Shown piece after piece: positions 17,732 through 26,716 of a DNA stretch of 64,000 nucleotides. Location of the stretch: contig NZ_LOPU01000018.1 in the NCBI RefSeq assembly GCF_001469955.1, positions 374,001 to 438,000 of the forward strand, in the 5' to 3' direction. The stretch is from Haloprofundus marisrubri (GTDB lineage: Archaea > Halobacteriota > Halobacteria > Halobacteriales > Haloferacaceae). The notes beneath the pieces were generated by a model. It was not told where the DNA came from, did no database searches, and saw only the letters and a list, made by a program, of their open reading frames with translations. Both the position numbers and the translations under genes were made by a program. Numbering within the stretch: position 1 is the first letter of the stretch; every line of letters starts with the position of its first letter.

Positions 17732-19027
17732 TCAGTCGCCGGCGACCGGATTCGGCGTCTCGGTTGGTTTCATCCGACGGTACGTGAGCACGAACACGCC
17801 CGTCGCAAAGAGAATGAATCCGGCGGCGAACAGAAACGCCGCCGTCGTCGAGACGAACTCCTTGACCGCACCAACCATCAGCGGCCCGGCGACCTGTCCG
17901 ATTTTCCACGAGATAGAGCGAAGCGACATACTGCTGGCGACGGAGTCGAACCGCTCACCTTCCTCGACGAACAGCGACATGCTCGCCGGGAGACGGAGGC
18001 TGTCGGCGACCCCCAGAATCGCGTACGCGGCGAACAGCGAGAGAAACGCCCCACCCAGACGTATCGTCCCCTCGAACGTCTCGACGTACACCGGTTCGAG
18101 CGTTCCCTCGGCGACGAGGGCGAAGGGGATAAACGCAGTGCCGACGCCGTAGACGAGCGCACCGGCGGCGACGAAGTACGGCTTCCGACCGATGCGGTCG
18201 GTCAGGTCGCCGACGTAGCCCTGCGAGATGGATTTCGTGAGTTTGCCGCCCGCGAGAATCCACCCGACGGCGAACTCCGAGATGCCGAACTCGCGGATGG
18301 CGAAGATGGGCAGGAAGATGATGACTGCCATCTTGCCGACGCTGAACGAGAGTCGAAAGAACACGAGCGCGCGAATCAGCGGGCGGTTCAGTAGCGCACC
18401 GAACGTCTCCAAACTCGTCGCGTCCTCGGGGTCTTTCCGGCCGCCCGGGTTGTCGCGGAGGTTGAAGAACACGAGCACGAACGCGCCGATTGTCACCCCG
18501 CTCAACACGAGATACGTCAGCGTGAACCCGTGCGCGTAGAGGAGATAGCCGCCGACGATATCGCCGAACAGACTGGAGATGGCCGCGACCTGATTGTACG
18601 ACCCGAGCCATCGGCCGCTCTCGTCGTCCGGGCTAATCTCGCCGACGACCGTCGACCCGGTAATCCAGAGTAGGCTCGCACCGATACCCTGCAACATCCG
18701 GACGAGGATGACGTGGACCGCGTTGTCGACCAGAATGAACGCGCCGAAGACGACGACGTTGAGCGCCAACCCCGCGAGCAAGAAGTGTTTGGCGTTTCCG
18801 GTGTCGATTTTCCGACCCAGCGGGAGAACGATGAGCAGTTGGACGAACGCGAACGCGGTTCCGAACAGTCCCTCGACGATACCCGTCGTCTGGTAGATGT
18901 CGGCGTACAGCGCCAGCGCGATGATAACCGTCGAGTACGCCTGACTACGGGCGAACGCCGTGCCGGCGAGCGCGGCGAACTCCCGGTTTTTGAGCAGTGA
19001 CAGCGACTTTCCCGGAACCGATACCAC
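17732..19027 (-). CDS. MFS transporter
   Basis: A 431-residue carrier starting at a GTG at 19027, with a TTTATCC box about 30 bases upstream. About 12 hydrophobic helices are visible. The loop between helices 2 and 3 has LPLGRKIDTGNAK, and the central loop has GDLTDRIGRKPYF, both variants of the MFS G-x-x-x-D-R-x-G-R-K/R motif. The substrate is not predictable; drug/proton antiporters are the nearest type. It is convergent with tatA, with five bases between the stops. Confidence 0.88.
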   Translation of the reverse strand: MVSVPGKSLSLLKNREFAALAGTAFARSQAYSTVIIALALYADIYQTTGIVEGLFGTAFAFVQLLIVLPLGRKIDTGNAKHFLLAGLALNVVVFGAFILVDNAVHVILVRMLQGIGASLLWITGSTVVGEISPDDESGRWLGSYNQVAAISSLFGDIVGGYLLYAHGFTLTYLVLSGVTIGAFVLVFFNLRDNPGGRKDPEDATSLETFGALLNRPLIRALVFFRLSFSVGKMAVIIFLPIFAIREFGISEFAVGWILAGGKLTKSISQGYVGDLTDRIGRKPYFVAAGALVYGVGTAFIPFALVAEGTLEPVYVETFEGTIRLGGAFLSLFAAYAILGVADSLRLPASMSLFVEEGERFDSVASSMSLRSISWKIGQVAGPLMVGAVKEFVSTTAAFLFAAGFILFATGVFVLTYRRMKPTETPNPVAGD

Positions 19028-19141
19028 AGTTACGATTCGAAATGGTGAGGAGACGGATAAATGACCGCATACCGGCCGCCTTAGCGGGTGTTTTACACGG
19101 GGAACGACCGTGATGGACGCGTTTCGTGACTCCTCGAACGC

Positions 19142-19969
19142 TTAGAGTTCGATGCGTTCGACGAGTTGGTCGTCGGCTTTCGTGTTGACCGCGACGATGC
19201 GGATATCCTCTTCGAGCAGGGAGTTTCGCATCTTCGCTTTCAGGAGGTTGTCCACCTGATAGACGCCCGCCGCGTTTATCATCTCGATTTCGACGAGCAC
19301 GGGGATATCGTCGCCTTCCTTGAGCGCGACACTGCTGATGGCTTGACTGGAGAGCGTGTTGATGCCGCGGCCACCTTTCTCGTAGGGGATGCGCGAGCGG
19401 CCGCGTTCCATGTCGAGAGCGTCGGCAACGCGGATGACGCCCGCCTCGCGGGTCAGCGGGTCCTCCTCGGTGTGGTGACAGAGGATGGCGTGCAGCACCT
19501 CGGCTTTCACGCGAACGACGCCCGGCGTCTCGTAGAACTGCGGGAGAAAGCGGTCCAAGAGGTCCGCCGCGAGCGGTATCGAGTAGTAGGCGTGTTCGTC
19601 GCGGTGGACGATGTGGCCGATGTCGTGCAGCGTCGCCGCCAGCGCCACGATGACGGGTTCGTCCGCCTCGTCGAGTCCCTGCTGGCGCGCGCCGTTGAAC
19701 TCCACGCCGCCGCGCTTGAGCAAGTCGTACAGACGCAGCGCACGGTTACGAACGATTTCGATGTGTTTCGTCCCGTGGTCGTTGTACCCTTTTCGCGTGA
19801 CGGCGTTGACGTTCTGTGCTTCCAGATACGTCGTCACCTCGGGGTCCGAAAGCAGTTCGGGCAACACCTCGTTCAGTTTCTCGTCGGGATAGGCGTGTTC
19901 GGCCTCGGGGTCGTACTCTCGCCCGCCGTTGGTCGTGTCCTTCGGGTCGACGCTCGCGTCGCTACTCAT
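19142..19969 (-). CDS. HD-domain metal-dependent phosphohydrolase
   Basis: A 275-residue HD-superfamily protein. The metal motif is H-x-n-ALAATLHDIGHIVHRDEHA (HD pair near residues 115-116), with an upstream His in YNDHGTKHIEIVRNRAL and a later ILCHHTEEDPLT and VADALDMERGRSRIPYEKGG. This is the HD family that cleaves phosphate from nucleotides or cyclic nucleotides. The C-terminal beta domain of about 75 residues (SVALKEGDDIPVLVEIEM onward) may be regulatory. The substrate is unknown. Confidence 0.85.
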   Translation of the reverse strand: MSSDASVDPKDTTNGGREYDPEAEHAYPDEKLNEVLPELLSDPEVTTYLEAQNVNAVTRKGYNDHGTKHIEIVRNRALRLYDLLKRGGVEFNGARQQGLDEADEPVIVALAATLHDIGHIVHRDEHAYYSIPLAADLLDRFLPQFYETPGVVRVKAEVLHAILCHHTEEDPLTREAGVIRVADALDMERGRSRIPYEKGGRGINTLSSQAISSVALKEGDDIPVLVEIEMINAAGVYQVDNLLKAKMRNSLLEEDIRIVAVNTKADDQLVERIEL

Positions 19970-20065
19970 AGCCGCACCAATGCCCGGGAGGGAGAAAAGA
20001 ACTTGCGTTCGGCGAGTTCTGTCGGTGCTCTCACGAGCACTCTCAGAAAAGTCCGGGTTCGACGC

Positions 20066-20554
20066 TCAGTCCGCGGCACCGCCGGCGTCGGCGGCCGCCG
20101 CCCGGACGTCCTCGTAGTTCGGTTCGATGCCGGGGTCGTCGCTCACCCACTTGTACGTCACCGTGCCGTCGCTGCCGACGACGAAGACGGCGCGTTTGGC
20201 GACGTTGTCGACGCCGAGGGAGGCGAAGTCCATCGAAATGTCGTACTTATCGACGACGGCGCGGTTCGTATCGCTGAGAAGCGGGAAGTTCAACTCGTTC
20301 TGTCGGCGGAACTCGTTGAGTGCGAACGGCGTGTCGATGCTGAGGCCGTAGACGGTGGCGTCAACTGACTCGAACGCCGCGATTTTGTCGCGGAACGTCT
20401 GCATCTCGTTCGTGCACGTGCCCGTGAACGCCGCCGGGAAGAACGCCAGAACCAGCGGTGCTTCGTCGAGTCGCTCCGAGAGCGTGAACGAACCGACGTC
20501 GCCATCGGCCAGCGGCACGGTGAAGTCAGGGGCGTCGTCTCCTACGTCGACCAT
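20066..20554 (-). CDS. 1-Cys peroxiredoxin (AhpC/TSA family)
   Basis: A 162-residue redoxin. The peroxidatic motif is FFPAAFTGTCTNE with Cys47 as the only cysteine in the protein, so it must use an external thiol. DAPDFTVPLADGD at the N terminus and VYGLSIDTPFALNEF in the middle match the family. It reduces hydroperoxides; the partner could be one of the thioredoxin-reductase systems in this window. A C-terminal Ala/Gly/Asp tail is typical of halophiles. Confidence 0.92.
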   Translation of the reverse strand: MVDVGDDAPDFTVPLADGDVGSFTLSERLDEAPLVLAFFPAAFTGTCTNEMQTFRDKIAAFESVDATVYGLSIDTPFALNEFRRQNELNFPLLSDTNRAVVDKYDISMDFASLGVDNVAKRAVFVVGSDGTVTYKWVSDDPGIEPNYEDVRAAAADAGGAAD

Positions 20555-20738
20555 AGTCGCCGAAAGTGACTGATGGGAATGACCCTTGTGCTTGCGGCAC
20601 TCCGCCGGGGTTATCGAAATCGGTGGCCGGTTCGGTCGCAGTTTTGCGAGTAGCCGATGTCGTAATCGTCGTTGCTGGGGACCGAGACGCCGTTCGTCGG
20701 CGGGTTCCTGTCATCGGATAGGGTGGATTTCCTGAGCA

Positions 20739-20752
20739 AAAAGCCTATAACC
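20739..20752 (+). promoter_or_regulatory. TATA box of tatA copy 2
   Basis: AAGCCTATAACC lies about 30 bases before the ATG at 20778, with no Shine-Dalgarno, so the transcript is probably leaderless or nearly so. Confidence 0.55.
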
Positions 20753-20777
20753 GCCACAGAGTTAAGCAGGAGTAGAG

Positions 20778-21068
20778 ATGTTCGACACCGCAATACCACT
20801 GTTCGGGGCGCTTCCGGGGGGGCCCGAGATGCTCATCATCCTCCTCATCATCGTCCTGTTGTTCGGCGCGAACAAGCTGCCGAAGCTCGCGCGTTCGACC
20901 GGACAGGCGATGGGTGAGTTCAAGAAAGGACGCGAGGAAATCGAGGACGAACTCCAGCAGATGGAGAGCTCCGATGACTCCACCGAGAGCACGACGACCA
21001 CCTCGACGTCTTCGTCGACCACGTCGACGCAGACGAACAACGAAGCGACCGAGCAGAGCAGCAACTAA
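20778..21068 (+). CDS. tatA: Sec-independent translocase subunit TatA, copy 2
   Basis: A 96-residue paralogue of the tatA at 17436. Both share GALPGGPExLIILLIIVLLF and the amphipathic KLARSTGQAMGEFKKGREEI region. The tails differ: this one is a Ser/Thr-rich stretch ending TEQSSN. The two genes lie 3.3 kb apart in the same orientation with three unrelated genes between. It may form a distinct pore or serve as a dosage copy. Confidence 0.95.
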   Translation: MFDTAIPLFGALPGGPEMLIILLIIVLLFGANKLPKLARSTGQAMGEFKKGREEIEDELQQMESSDDSTESTTTTSTSSSTTSTQTNNEATEQSSN

Positions 21069-21147
21069 CCGTTCTGCCCGACTCGTCGGGCATCATTTTC
21101 AACCACCGAAGCGCACGCTTTTTAGCGACGGCTCCATACCTGCGCCG

Positions 21148-21220
21148 GGGCGTGTGGCCTAGCGGATAGGGCGAGAGGTTCCTAACCTCTAGATCGTGGG
21201 TTCGAATCCCGCCACGTCCG
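21148..21220 (+). tRNA. tRNA-Arg (anticodon CCT)
   Basis: A complete 73-base cloverleaf. The acceptor GGGCGTG (21148-21154) pairs with CACGTCC (21213-21219), with one G-T pair, and the discriminator is G. The anticodon arm GAGGT-TCCTA-ACCTC gives anticodon CCT. The T-arm is GTGGG-TTCGAAT-CCCGC. Decodes AGG, a rare codon in this GC-rich genome. No intron. Confidence 0.95.
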
Positions 21221-21662
21221 CTCTTCGTGTCGAACGGAGTGAGACCGGAGAGCGACGCGTGTGGGGTTCGAATCAGGGAGGTCGCGTGCAGCGAAGTGAG
21301 TACGTCCAGCCGAGGTTCCGATTCTCTCACGCTCGTGTCTCTGCTGTGACTCGAAACGTTGTTTCGAGAGTATCTCTCACACCAAGACGACGGGTTGTCA
21401 CTGTCTTCGGCCTGTTTCCTATCTCGGCGTTCGATTTATCGCTCAGTTTCATCACGCTACACTCTCGTTTCACATCTGTTCGAGTATGGGTCTGCTTCGG
21501 TGAACGGGGTTGCATTCGTCGAAAGGCTGTCTCAGGCGGTGTAGAGCGGTTGAAGACGCCATTCAACAAAACAGACACTACAGAATACACTCAATTAGTC
21601 CAAACTATTTGAGGATTAATTCGGGAGAAGGACTTTTCAATAATGAACACAACTCACTCCCA
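21221..21662. other. Gene-free stretch before the pilus operon
   Basis: About 440 bases without a convincing gene. At 21264-21274 GGGTTCGAATC repeats the T-loop of the preceding tRNA-Arg. From 21400 on it is AT-richer than its surroundings. An AT-rich element near 21602-21610 and GGGAGAAGG at about 21623-21631 may be the promoter and ribosome site of the downstream operon; the exact sites are uncertain. Confidence 0.5.
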
Positions 21663-24600
21663 ATGGCTATCGACGACGCAGTCGACTCGGACTCAGGGCA
21701 GTTCGACGACGCCACCGAAGGCACGTCGGACTCCGAGGCGCGTCGCCCGGCCGCCGTGGGGGAGTACACGTGGGCGGAGTATCTCGACGAGTACGGGCCG
21801 CTGGGGGCGGCCGACGACCTCTATCGAGGACTTCGACCCGCACCGGGCACCGAGCGCTGGGAGGACGAGGAGGACGTACAGACGAAACCGATGGGCGCGG
21901 ACTGGGACCGAATCCCGCTCGACCCCGTCTCGTTTCTGGGCTTTCACCCCGACGACATCGACTCGCGGGTGGGACTCGCCGGCGGCAACGCCGAGACGCT
22001 TCACGAGATATTCGAGGACTTTTGCGACCCCGAGACGACGCCGGTCGTCAAAGACGAGTACATCTGGGAACATTACAAACGCGAGTACTACTACGACGAA
22101 GACGGGAGTCGCCCGCGCGACGCCGACGGCGAGATAGAGCGGTTCGACCCCGTCGACGCGTTGGGTCACGACCCCGACGGTATCGAGAACACCATCTCGC
22201 ATCTGAGCGACCGCGCCGACGAGTTAGAGGAACTCATCGACGAGCGAACGGTAAACATCCGCGAAGACTTCGACGAGGACGAGTTCTTCTCGACGGACGC
22301 GGGCACGACGACGGTCGCCAACCGCTACGACCTCGAAAAGGCCGTTCCGATGCCGAAGAAGACGCACTTCGAGGAGATAGAGCGCTACTGGGTGAACGAA
22401 CCGTACGCGTTCGTCGTCATCTTCCACTCCACGAAGGAGAACGAGGACAAGTACTACCTCGTCCAACCGTACATGAACCGTCTGGAGACGGAACTGAAGG
22501 AGTATCTGACGGGCAAACTCCGGACGGCCATCAAGTACGCCGACGACGAGGTAGTCGGCGGCGATGGGCATCGACGCAGCGTCATCGAGAATCAGACGTA
22601 CGAGTTACTGGAGCGCTACGACCTCTACAGCAGAGAACAGGTCGAACCGTTTGCGAACACGCTCGCGGACCGACTCGGCATCGCCGGCGACGACGAGGGT
22701 GTCGCGGGCAAACTCGTTCGCTTGCTCGGCTACCGACCGCTCGAACGCGAGACGGCCGAACTCGACGGCATCGCCGCCCGGCCCGAACCCGCGGTGTTGG
22801 CCGACGACGGCGCCGACCTCTCGGAGTACCAAGTCGAGAAACTGCTCCATCTCCTCACCCGGGATTTCATCGGCTACGAGCGAATCGACGGCATCAAACA
22901 CGACATCAACGTCGAGGACATCTCCTGCGACGGCTACAACTCACCGGTGTTCGTCTACCACGGCGACTACGAGCAGATAATCACGAACGTCTACCACGAC
23001 GAAACCGAGTTGGACGACTTCGTCGTCAAACTCGCCCAACGCTCGGGCAAGGGTATCTCGAAACGCCGGCCACAGGTCGACGCTACGTTGCCCGACGGGT
23101 CGCGTGCGCAACTGACGCTCGGCAAGGAAGTGTCCGACCACGGGACGAACTACACCATCCGACAGTTCAAGGACGTTCCGTTCACGCCCATCGACCTCAT
23201 CTGCTGGCACACTTTTTCGCTCGACGAGATGGCGTTTCTGTGGCTCTGCATCGAGAACCACAAGTCGCTCATCTTCGCCGGCGGCACGGCATCGGGGAAA
23301 ACCACCAGCCTCAACGCCGTCTCGCTTTTCATCCCCTCGAACACGAAAATCGTCTCCATCGAGGACACCCGCGAAGTCGAACTGCCGCAGCGTAACTGGA
23401 TTGCGAGCGTCACTCGGCCGTCTTTCTCCGACGACGACGGCGGCGACGTCGACGAGTTCGACCTGCTGGAGGCCGCACTGCGACAACGGCCCGACTACAT
23501 CGTGATGGGCGAGATTCGTGGCGAAGAAGGTCGGACACTGTTTCAGGTCATGTCGACGGGGCACACGACGTACACGACGTTCCACGCCGACTCCGTCGGT
23601 GAGGTCCTGAAGCGCTTTACGACCGAACCCATCAACGTCTCGAAGACGATGTTCTCGGCGCTGGATTTGGTGTCGATTCAGACCTCCACGCGGGTGCAGG
23701 GCAACAAGGTCCGCCGGAACAAGTCGCTCACCGAAATCAACCACTACGACGCCGAGAACGACGAAATCAACGTTCAGGACGTCTACCAGTGGCAAGCCGA
23801 AGACGACGAGTTCCTGCTCATGGGCGACTCGAACACCTTGGACGAAATCATGTTCGACCGTGGGTGGTCCGAGGAGACGCTCCAGTCGGAGATTTTCAAG
23901 CGACAGGTCGTCCTCGCGTACCTCATCGAACGCGGCCTGAACACCTACACGCAGGTCGCGGCGACGTTTCAGGCGTTCATCAACGACCCCGACACCATCC
24001 TGACGCTGATGGCCGAAGACGAGTTGGAAAAGAGCCTCGAAGACCTCCGCGAGATGGAGTCGGTGCTCATCGACATCGACCCCGAGAAAGAGGAGATGGT
24101 GCCCCGGCCGGACCCCGACGCGGAGACACTCGCGGAGGCCCGCGAGATTCTCGAACGCGCCGACGCGGAACTGTTCGACCAGTACCGCGGCGCACGCGTC
24201 GGTAGCGTCGCCGACGCGCTCTCGGGTGTCGAACCCGCCCCGGACGTGGAGGCGACGTCGACGACGCCGCCCGAGGAGTCGCCGACGGCAGACGGCCCGG
24301 CACTCGACGAGGTCAGCGACGACCCCGAACTCGACGCCGGCGATTCGAAGCCGGAACTCGACGGAGACGCTGCCGACGACGTTCCCGCACTCCCCGACGG
24401 CGAGACGACGCCTGACCCGTCGGCGAACGACGAGACAACAGCGAACGACACTCCCGACCACGACACCGAGGACCGCTCGTCGTCCGAGGATGTAGGGACA
24501 GACGACTTCGCGGACGTGTACGGCGAGGAGTCGGTCGGTGTCGACGCGGACACAGACGCTACCGTCGACGACGACATCGATACCGACGATGAACGACAGA

Positions 24601-24683
24601 CCGACGGCGACGACGTCGGCGACGACTGGGACTTCGGCCGGTCGACCGGCGACGCCGCGGCGGCCGACGAGGGCGGCGAATGA
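21663..24683 (+). CDS. PilB-like type IV pilus assembly ATPase with duplicated N terminus
   Basis: A 1006-residue ATPase started at the ATG at 21663. Two related modules precede the ATPase: residues 34-120 (EYTWAEYLDEYG...PLDPVSFLGFHPDDID) and 132-193 (EYIWEHYKREYY...RFDPVDALGHDPDGIE). The core has EIERYWVNEPYAFVVIF and DISCDGYNSPVFVYHGDY. Walker A is GGTASGKTT with Lys546, the Walker B region is GEIRGEEG near 616-623, and the His box is STGHTTYTTFHAD. The last roughly 190 residues are an acidic, disordered tail. It starts an operon of seven overlapping genes and should power assembly of the pilin-like proteins encoded downstream. Confidence 0.92.
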   Translation: MAIDDAVDSDSGQFDDATEGTSDSEARRPAAVGEYTWAEYLDEYGPLGAADDLYRGLRPAPGTERWEDEEDVQTKPMGADWDRIPLDPVSFLGFHPDDIDSRVGLAGGNAETLHEIFEDFCDPETTPVVKDEYIWEHYKREYYYDEDGSRPRDADGEIERFDPVDALGHDPDGIENTISHLSDRADELEELIDERTVNIREDFDEDEFFSTDAGTTTVANRYDLEKAVPMPKKTHFEEIERYWVNEPYAFVVIFHSTKENEDKYYLVQPYMNRLETELKEYLTGKLRTAIKYADDEVVGGDGHRRSVIENQTYELLERYDLYSREQVEPFANTLADRLGIAGDDEGVAGKLVRLLGYRPLERETAELDGIAARPEPAVLADDGADLSEYQVEKLLHLLTRDFIGYERIDGIKHDINVEDISCDGYNSPVFVYHGDYEQIITNVYHDETELDDFVVKLAQRSGKGISKRRPQVDATLPDGSRAQLTLGKEVSDHGTNYTIRQFKDVPFTPIDLICWHTFSLDEMAFLWLCIENHKSLIFAGGTASGKTTSLNAVSLFIPSNTKIVSIEDTREVELPQRNWIASVTRPSFSDDDGGDVDEFDLLEAALRQRPDYIVMGEIRGEEGRTLFQVMSTGHTTYTTFHADSVGEVLKRFTTEPINVSKTMFSALDLVSIQTSTRVQGNKVRRNKSLTEINHYDAENDEINVQDVYQWQAEDDEFLLMGDSNTLDEIMFDRGWSEETLQSEIFKRQVVLAYLIERGLNTYTQVAATFQAFINDPDTILTLMAEDELEKSLEDLREMESVLIDIDPEKEEMVPRPDPDAETLAEAREILERADAELFDQYRGARVGSVADALSGVEPAPDVEATSTTPPEESPTADGPALDEVSDDPELDAGDSKPELDGDAADDVPALPDGETTPDPSANDETTANDTPDHDTEDRSSSEDVGTDDFADVYGEESVGVDADTDATVDDDIDTDDERQTDGDDVGDDWDFGRSTGDAAAADEGGE

Positions 24684-26716
24684 GCCTCGATACCGGGTCC
24701 AGCGGCGCGGGTAGCGCCGACGCGGGCGAGAAGCTCGGCGACGCGTTCTACCCGCTCTTCACGTGGTTGTTCGACGCTGACGGCGACTTCGTCGCCGACG
24801 TAGAGGAGAAACTCGCGCAGGCGCGCGTCACGACCACCGTCGAACTGTACATCTCACAGGCGCTCGCCGTCGGCGTGCTCGCCGGACTCGCACTGTGGCT
24901 CGTCGGGACGTTCCTCGGCTACGCGCTGTTCCAGTTCGGCATCGTCACGACGGAGATGCTCTCGCTCGGCGCACGTATCCCGAACCCGGCAGTCGTCGAC
25001 CTGCTGAACGCGCTGAAGATGCCCGCTGCGGTCGGTATCACGGGAATTGTGTTCGGTTCCATCGGCTTCAGTCTCGGGTTCGGCACGTTGCTGGCGATTC
25101 CGTACTCCACCGCGTCGGCGCGTAAACGCGAGATAGACATGCTGCTCTCCGATTCCATCTCCTTCATGTACGCCCTGTCGGTGGGTGGCCTGAACCAACT
25201 CGAGATTCTGGAGGCGATGGCCAAAGCCGAAGACACCTACGGGGAGGTTTCCTTGGAGTTCCGAAGCATCGTCCAAGAGACCGAGTACTTCGGCACCGAC
25301 TACCGGAACGCGATTCAGAAACAGGCGATGGAGACGCCGAGCGACGAACTCTCGCAGTTTCTCACCGACATGCTCTCTATCGTCAACTCCGGCGGCAACA
25401 TGCAGCAGTTCTTAGACGACAAGAAGGACAAGCACATGCGGACCGCCAAACAGCAACAGGAACTGACGCTCGAAACGCTGGAACTGTTCGGCGAGATGTA
25501 CATGACGCTCTCGCTGTTTCCCCTGTTGCTCATCATCATCCTCGTCATCATGAGCATGCTCGGCAACGCCGACCAGATGCTGCTGTACGCGACGGTGTAC
25601 GGCTTGATTCCGCTCACCGGTGTCGGGTTTCTGGTTCTCGTTTCGACGGTCAAACAGGACGAAGTCGGCGACGGCTACCTCGCGCCGGCCGACAGCAGCG
25701 ACCGACTCACCGAGACGAACAAGGAGGGCCTCGTCCACCTCGGCCTCGTCGAGAGCTTCGTCGGCGAGTTCAGCCTTTTCGACCGCGTCAAGAACCGCGA
25801 AGGGACGTTCAAGACCAAGGAGTTGCTGAAGCAGCCACACGTCTTCTTCCGCGACAACCCGCTCTTTACGCTCGTATTCACGCTCCCCGTTGCGGCCGTC
25901 GTCATCGGCGTCTCGGCGGCCAACGGCGTCGCGCCGCTGACGTGGGACGGGATGGTCTCACAGCCAGTCTGGGGCACCTTCGTCTGGTGGTACATCCCCT
26001 CCTACATCGTCGCCGTCCCCCTCGCCGTGTTCCACACGTGGAACGTCTACTCGCGCAACGCCGTCATCGGCAAACTCTCCGACAACCTTCGTAAGCTTTC
26101 GAGCGCCAACGACACCGGCCAGACACTGCTCGAATCGGTCAAGACGGTGTCCGACACCTCGTCGGGCAAACTCGCCGACGAGTTCGACGTGATGTACGCG
26201 AAAGTCCACTACGGGATGAGCCTCAAGGAGGCACTCGTCGAGTTCAACAACAAGTACCACATCCCCCGACTGGCGCGGACGGTCAAACTCATCACCAAAG
26301 CACAGGAAGCGTCGAGTCAGATTACGGAAGTTCTGACGACGGCGGCGCAAGCCTCCGAGAACCAAGACGACATCGACCGCGAGCGGAAGTCCCGTGCACG
26401 GATGCAGGTGGTCATCATCATCATGACCTACCTCACGCTGTTGGCCGTGATGGCCATCCTGAAGACGCAGTTCCTCGACGTGATGTCCGGCCTCACGCAG
26501 GGCGGCGGCGGACAGACGAGTGCGGGCGGAATGAGCTTCGGCGGCGGCGTCGACACCAACGTTCTCTCGGTGCTGTTCTTCCACGCGGTCACCTTGCAGG
26601 CGGTGCTGTCGGCGTTTATCAGCGGCTACATCCGCGACGCCGACATCATCTCCGGCGTCAAATACGTCGTCGTCCTCCAGACCATCGCGCTGGCGGTGTG
26701 GGTGGTGGTTGGATGA
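24680..26716 (+). CDS. PilC-like type II secretion F membrane platform protein
   Basis: A 678-residue membrane protein whose ATG overlaps the ATPase stop. Two halves carry GspF-type cytoplasmic domains: DSISFMYALSVGGLNQLE, and LSSANDTGQTLLESVKTVSD. Hydrophobic helices include SLFPLLLIIILVIMSMLGN, VFTLPVAAVVIGVSA and a C-terminal helix VVVLQTIALAVWVVVG. It is expected to anchor the ATPase and receive pilins. The central loop (around residues 320-380) is charged and cytoplasmic. Confidence 0.92.
   Translation: MSLDTGSSGAGSADAGEKLGDAFYPLFTWLFDADGDFVADVEEKLAQARVTTTVELYISQALAVGVLAGLALWLVGTFLGYALFQFGIVTTEMLSLGARIPNPAVVDLLNALKMPAAVGITGIVFGSIGFSLGFGTLLAIPYSTASARKREIDMLLSDSISFMYALSVGGLNQLEILEAMAKAEDTYGEVSLEFRSIVQETEYFGTDYRNAIQKQAMETPSDELSQFLTDMLSIVNSGGNMQQFLDDKKDKHMRTAKQQQELTLETLELFGEMYMTLSLFPLLLIIILVIMSMLGNADQMLLYATVYGLIPLTGVGFLVLVSTVKQDEVGDGYLAPADSSDRLTETNKEGLVHLGLVESFVGEFSLFDRVKNREGTFKTKELLKQPHVFFRDNPLFTLVFTLPVAAVVIGVSAANGVAPLTWDGMVSQPVWGTFVWWYIPSYIVAVPLAVFHTWNVYSRNAVIGKLSDNLRKLSSANDTGQTLLESVKTVSDTSSGKLADEFDVMYAKVHYGMSLKEALVEFNNKYHIPRLARTVKLITKAQEASSQITEVLTTAAQASENQDDIDRERKSRARMQVVIIIMTYLTLLAVMAILKTQFLDVMSGLTQGGGGQTSAGGMSFGGGVDTNVLSVLFFHAVTLQAVLSAFISGYIRDADIISGVKYVVVLQTIALAVWVVVG

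Noticed and set aside
22941-24461. 506-residue frame antisense to the large PilB-like ATPase
   Set aside because: Val/Arg-rich shadow frame; the plus strand has Walker motifs and a conserved family.
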